A DNA stretch of 64,000 nt from Nocardia pseudobrasiliensis NBRC 108224. GTDB taxonomy: Bacteria > Actinomycetota > Actinomycetes > Mycobacteriales > Mycobacteriaceae. The position numbers and the translations under genes are program-made. How positions within the stretch are numbered: the stretch's first letter is position 1; the number at the start of each line of letters is the position of its first letter. The stretch lies in contig NZ_BDBS01000001.1 of the NCBI RefSeq assembly GCF_001613105.1, positions 212,457 to 276,456 of the forward strand. Direction: 5' to 3'. Of this stretch, positions 62,301 through 64,000 are shown piece after piece. The notes beneath the pieces were generated by a model. It was not told the DNA's origin. It made no database searches and saw only the letters and a program-made list of their open reading frames with translations.

Positions 62301-64000
62301 GATCGCGGGCCGCACGCGCTCGGCCACCGAACCGCTGGTGGGCTGCTTCCTCAACACCCTGGCCCTGCGCGCCGAGGTCGATCCGGACGAGTCGTTCAGC
62401 GATCTGGTGACTCGGGTCGGCAAGATCGTCCTCGAGGCGCACGCCAACCAGGACTGCCCGTTCGAACGGGTGATCGCGGCCCTGGTTCCGCAGCGCGATC
62501 TGAGTCGGAACCCGTTGGCGCAGGTCATGTTCAACTATCTGAACACCCCGCCGCCCGCACTGGATATGGCGGGCCTGGACGTGGCCATGGTCGACGCGCC
62601 CCGGCGCACGGCCAAACTGGACCTCGACCTGACCGTCGACGAGACCGGCGGCGATATCAAGCTGAGCCTGGAATACAGCACCGACCTCTACGAGGCCGAT
62701 ACCGCCCGCCGGTTCCTGCGGCATTTCGCCGGGGCGCTGGCCGCGATCGCCGCCGATCCGGCGCGGCCGATCGGCGAGATCACCCTCGGCGATCCGGCGC
62801 GTTCCGGGGCACCGGTCGCGTGGGGCCTGCGCGGTCTGCCCACGGTGCCCGAGCCGGAACCCGGCGAGACGCTGGCCGACCGGCTCTCGCATGTGGCCCG
62901 GACCCGCGCGGCGGCAAAGGCTTTGAGCAACGACGAGCGCACCACCACCTACGCGGAACTGGATGTGCTCGCCGACGACGCCGCCCGGCAACTACTGCGG
63001 GTGGGCGAGCCGGGCGGCCGCGTGGCGCTGCTGTACGACCACTCTCCGGAAAGCTTCGTGGCCGTCTGGGCCGCGGTGCGCGCGGGTGTCACCTACGTGC
63101 CCCTGGATCCGCGCGCACCGCAGGCCCGCCTGATCGAGATCCTCGAGGAGGCGAAGGTCTCCGCGCTGCTGTGCGATCCGGCCCGGATCGATATCGCGCG
63201 GGCCATCGCGGGCGAGGTGCGCATCCTGCCGGTGGCGGCGCGACCGGGCGAGGCGCATCTACCGCCGGGCCCGGTCCACCACGTCGACCACGCCCTGGAG
63301 CCGGGCGCGCCGGCCTACATCACCTATACCTCCGGATCCACCGGTCGCCCCAAGGGTGTCGCGCAGAGCTCGGAAAACGCTCTGGCCCATGCGGTCTGCT
63401 ACGCCCGTCGGCTGCGGCTGGCCCCCGGCGACGTGGTGGCCGCACCCGCCCGCTACACCTTCGACGCGGGCATCCTGAACTCCTTCGGCGCGGCGGTGGC
63501 CGGTGCGGAACTGCATGTCATCGACCCGCATCTGTTCACTCCCGCGGCCCTGCGCTCGGAGATCGAGAGCGCGGGCGTGACGGTGCTGCACTGCACGCCG
63601 ACGCTGTTCCGCTATCTGCTCAGCGATGCCGCCGAACCGTGGCTGCCCTCGGCGATCCGGCTGGTCGGCCTCGGCGGTGAACAGGTGGTGCCCGGTGACG
63701 TCACCGATTTCGGGCGGCACTTCGGCCCGGACACCCAGTTCGTCAGTCTCTACGGCCCGACCGAATGTTCGGTGGCGCTGCAGCACATCATCACTCCGGC
63801 CGACAGCGACCGCATCGGTGTGCCGATCGGACACCCGGTCGACATCATCGATGTGGATATCGTCGACGAAAAGGGCCGTCCCACCGAGGTTTTCGGTGAG
63901 CTCACGCTGCGCAGCCCGCATGTGGCACTGGGCTACTGGCACCGCCCGGAGCTGACCGACACCGTCTTCGGGGTCGACGCCGAGCAGATGCGCTACTACC
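59338..64000 (+). CDS. NRPS: C-X-PCP-C-A..., truncated by the window edge
   Basis: At least 1,554 codons remain open at the right edge. Domains: condensation C1 (about 30-450, active site AHHLVLDG at 166-173); an unassigned region X (about 462-622) with alternating strands and helices; a carrier with S658 (GGTSLAA); condensation C2 (about 690-1130, LHHIVCDG around 850); and an adenylation domain with YTSGSTGRPKG (1330-1340) and YGPTE (from about 1472). The first module has no adenylation domain. ATG 59338 lies inside the end of the PKS gene, giving translational coupling. The A-domain substrate is not assigned. Confidence 0.92.
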   Translation, partial: MNSPASNLALARLREKRAAGLGGGAGIPVRTATGPFAATPAQRGLWLHEQLADNGALYHVPVGLKISGRLDPQALREAAAAVVERQHALRTVFTATPELRAEVRADLELDWQLHDLRLVPQAARAEAAGQLLASRATARFDLLTGPPVRWTLLRLAETEWILAIVAHHLVLDGLSMTLLVEQLWAAYGGAPVTPARQYADFAEWDAGQPPRTSAIERRATRLRGAPPLDVAVGRPRPPRVRNDGAHLHEPVPSALAATIRDAAAAHGVPPFVFLLACYQLTLTAHTGQYDFGIGIPMAARPQDELARTIGHFVNTVPVRSDIAAGQSFADLLRAVRDTAMAAYEDETVPFERIVETVGGPWDPRFSPVFQVLFVQQRLQRPEVGKFDLEIDWQSIETGATLYDLVMHIAEAGAELVCELTYNTALLDERAAGHLVRDFLSVAAAAAADPDASVAQLVGGLPRRHLVIRIAGESTDLAMGLAEVLHRGGVPARVVAAPVTEPVDARVDLLVAATGFGDAEARELAEAAARTGVDVLALAPEGRALPETLATRAVLVPSTASNTYEAGWELGRRLLSWTGGSAPAELHPAVAVWLAEQNAQPVAETPEYPAVWADSPIAADGPAEPEGPLEIRLAELWAQALEAPAVGRNDDFFLLGGTSLAATRLLSQLLDEFGVQISLRDLFERPTVAQAAKLLESALAEGDSVAALRRAERAEGDLLPVSYAQERLWFLETFAPGNSTYIMPGGLRLRGKVDAAALESALNRVEERHEALRTVYLTTDEGELRQRVLPFAPRALPVTDLTGLPAAERNRAENDIAAGTYSAPFDLATGPVWRYHLLVTGPDEYLLMIALHHIVCDGWSIAVLSQEISTHYRALQSGIEAELPPLPVQYADYAIWQRDNTDHLDAQLDYWRRTLTGAPNTEIPGDYRRPPRRTSHGAVEYATLDADVMAEMRKIAAAQGVTTFAVLLAAFYTMLHRYTRQYDLTVASPIAGRTRSATEPLVGCFLNTLALRAEVDPDESFSDLVTRVGKIVLEAHANQDCPFERVIAALVPQRDLSRNPLAQVMFNYLNTPPPALDMAGLDVAMVDAPRRTAKLDLDLTVDETGGDIKLSLEYSTDLYEADTARRFLRHFAGALAAIAADPARPIGEITLGDPARSGAPVAWGLRGLPTVPEPEPGETLADRLSHVARTRAAAKALSNDERTTTYAELDVLADDAARQLLRVGEPGGRVALLYDHSPESFVAVWAAVRAGVTYVPLDPRAPQARLIEILEEAKVSALLCDPARIDIARAIAGEVRILPVAARPGEAHLPPGPVHHVDHALEPGAPAYITYTSGSTGRPKGVAQSSENALAHAVCYARRLRLAPGDVVAAPARYTFDAGILNSFGAAVAGAELHVIDPHLFTPAALRSEIESAGVTVLHCTPTLFRYLLSDAAEPWLPSAIRLVGLGGEQVVPGDVTDFGRHFGPDTQFVSLYGPTECSVALQHIITPADSDRIGVPIGHPVDIIDVDIVDEKGRPTEVFGELTLRSPHVALGYWHRPELTDTVFGVDAEQMRYY

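Overview
The window is chromosomal DNA from a high-GC actinomycete of the Mycobacteriales, most likely a Nocardia. Reasons: strong G/C third-position bias, many GTG starts, WhiB7, an Rpf factor, a UPF0182 protein, and a gene order matching the Mycobacterium tuberculosis Rv3202c-Rv3193c block (adnA, adnB, potassium channel, nudC, mrx1, uvrD2, whiB7, ABC1 kinase, cyclodehydratase-like protein, zinc metalloprotease, PDZ protease, UPF0182). Assignments rest on reading motifs and gene order; no database search was run.

Region 1 (0-33 kb) is this conserved core with insertions. It starts with the AdnAB helicase-nuclease operon, preceded by a near-consensus SOS box. A CocE-type hydrolase and an EVE/MarR/LtrA group are inserted around mrx1. 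uvrD2 is followed by a complete whiB7 regulatory leader: WhiB7-type promoter, 104-codon upstream ORF and intrinsic terminator. An XRE-cupin/arylsulfotransferase/NCS2 permease module separates whiB7 from its usual ABC1-kinase neighbour. A small exported protein, an orphan TOMM-cyclodehydratase-like protein and a P450 come before the metalloprotease/PDZ/PPA1309/UPF0182 genes.

Region 2 (33-54 kb) is accessory and rich in regulators. It holds rpf, an initiator tRNA with a clear promoter and terminator, DUF2797, a second CocE/NonD hydrolase, and AraC, TetR, Lrp, MarR and LysR regulators beside small enzymes (alpha/beta hydrolase, FAD monooxygenase, carboxylesterase). A sirtuin, a PAP2-lipid kinase fusion and a membrane-anchored Hsp70-like protein follow, then alanine dehydrogenase with its AldR-type regulator, here convergent. 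Several regulators have well-formed palindromes next to them. The stretch 44.8-45.9 kb looks gene-poor and partly decayed.

Region 3 (55-64 kb) is the start of a biosynthetic gene cluster running off the right edge: a CPBP membrane protease, a PKS (ACP-KS-AT-PCP) and an NRPS (C-X-PCP-C-A...). The PKS and NRPS genes overlap, so the three genes look like one operon, and a 29-bp dyad lies upstream. The first NRPS module has no adenylation domain and carries an unidentified domain of about 160 residues instead, the most unusual enzymology in the window. No CRISPR array, insertion sequence, rRNA or phage gene was seen.
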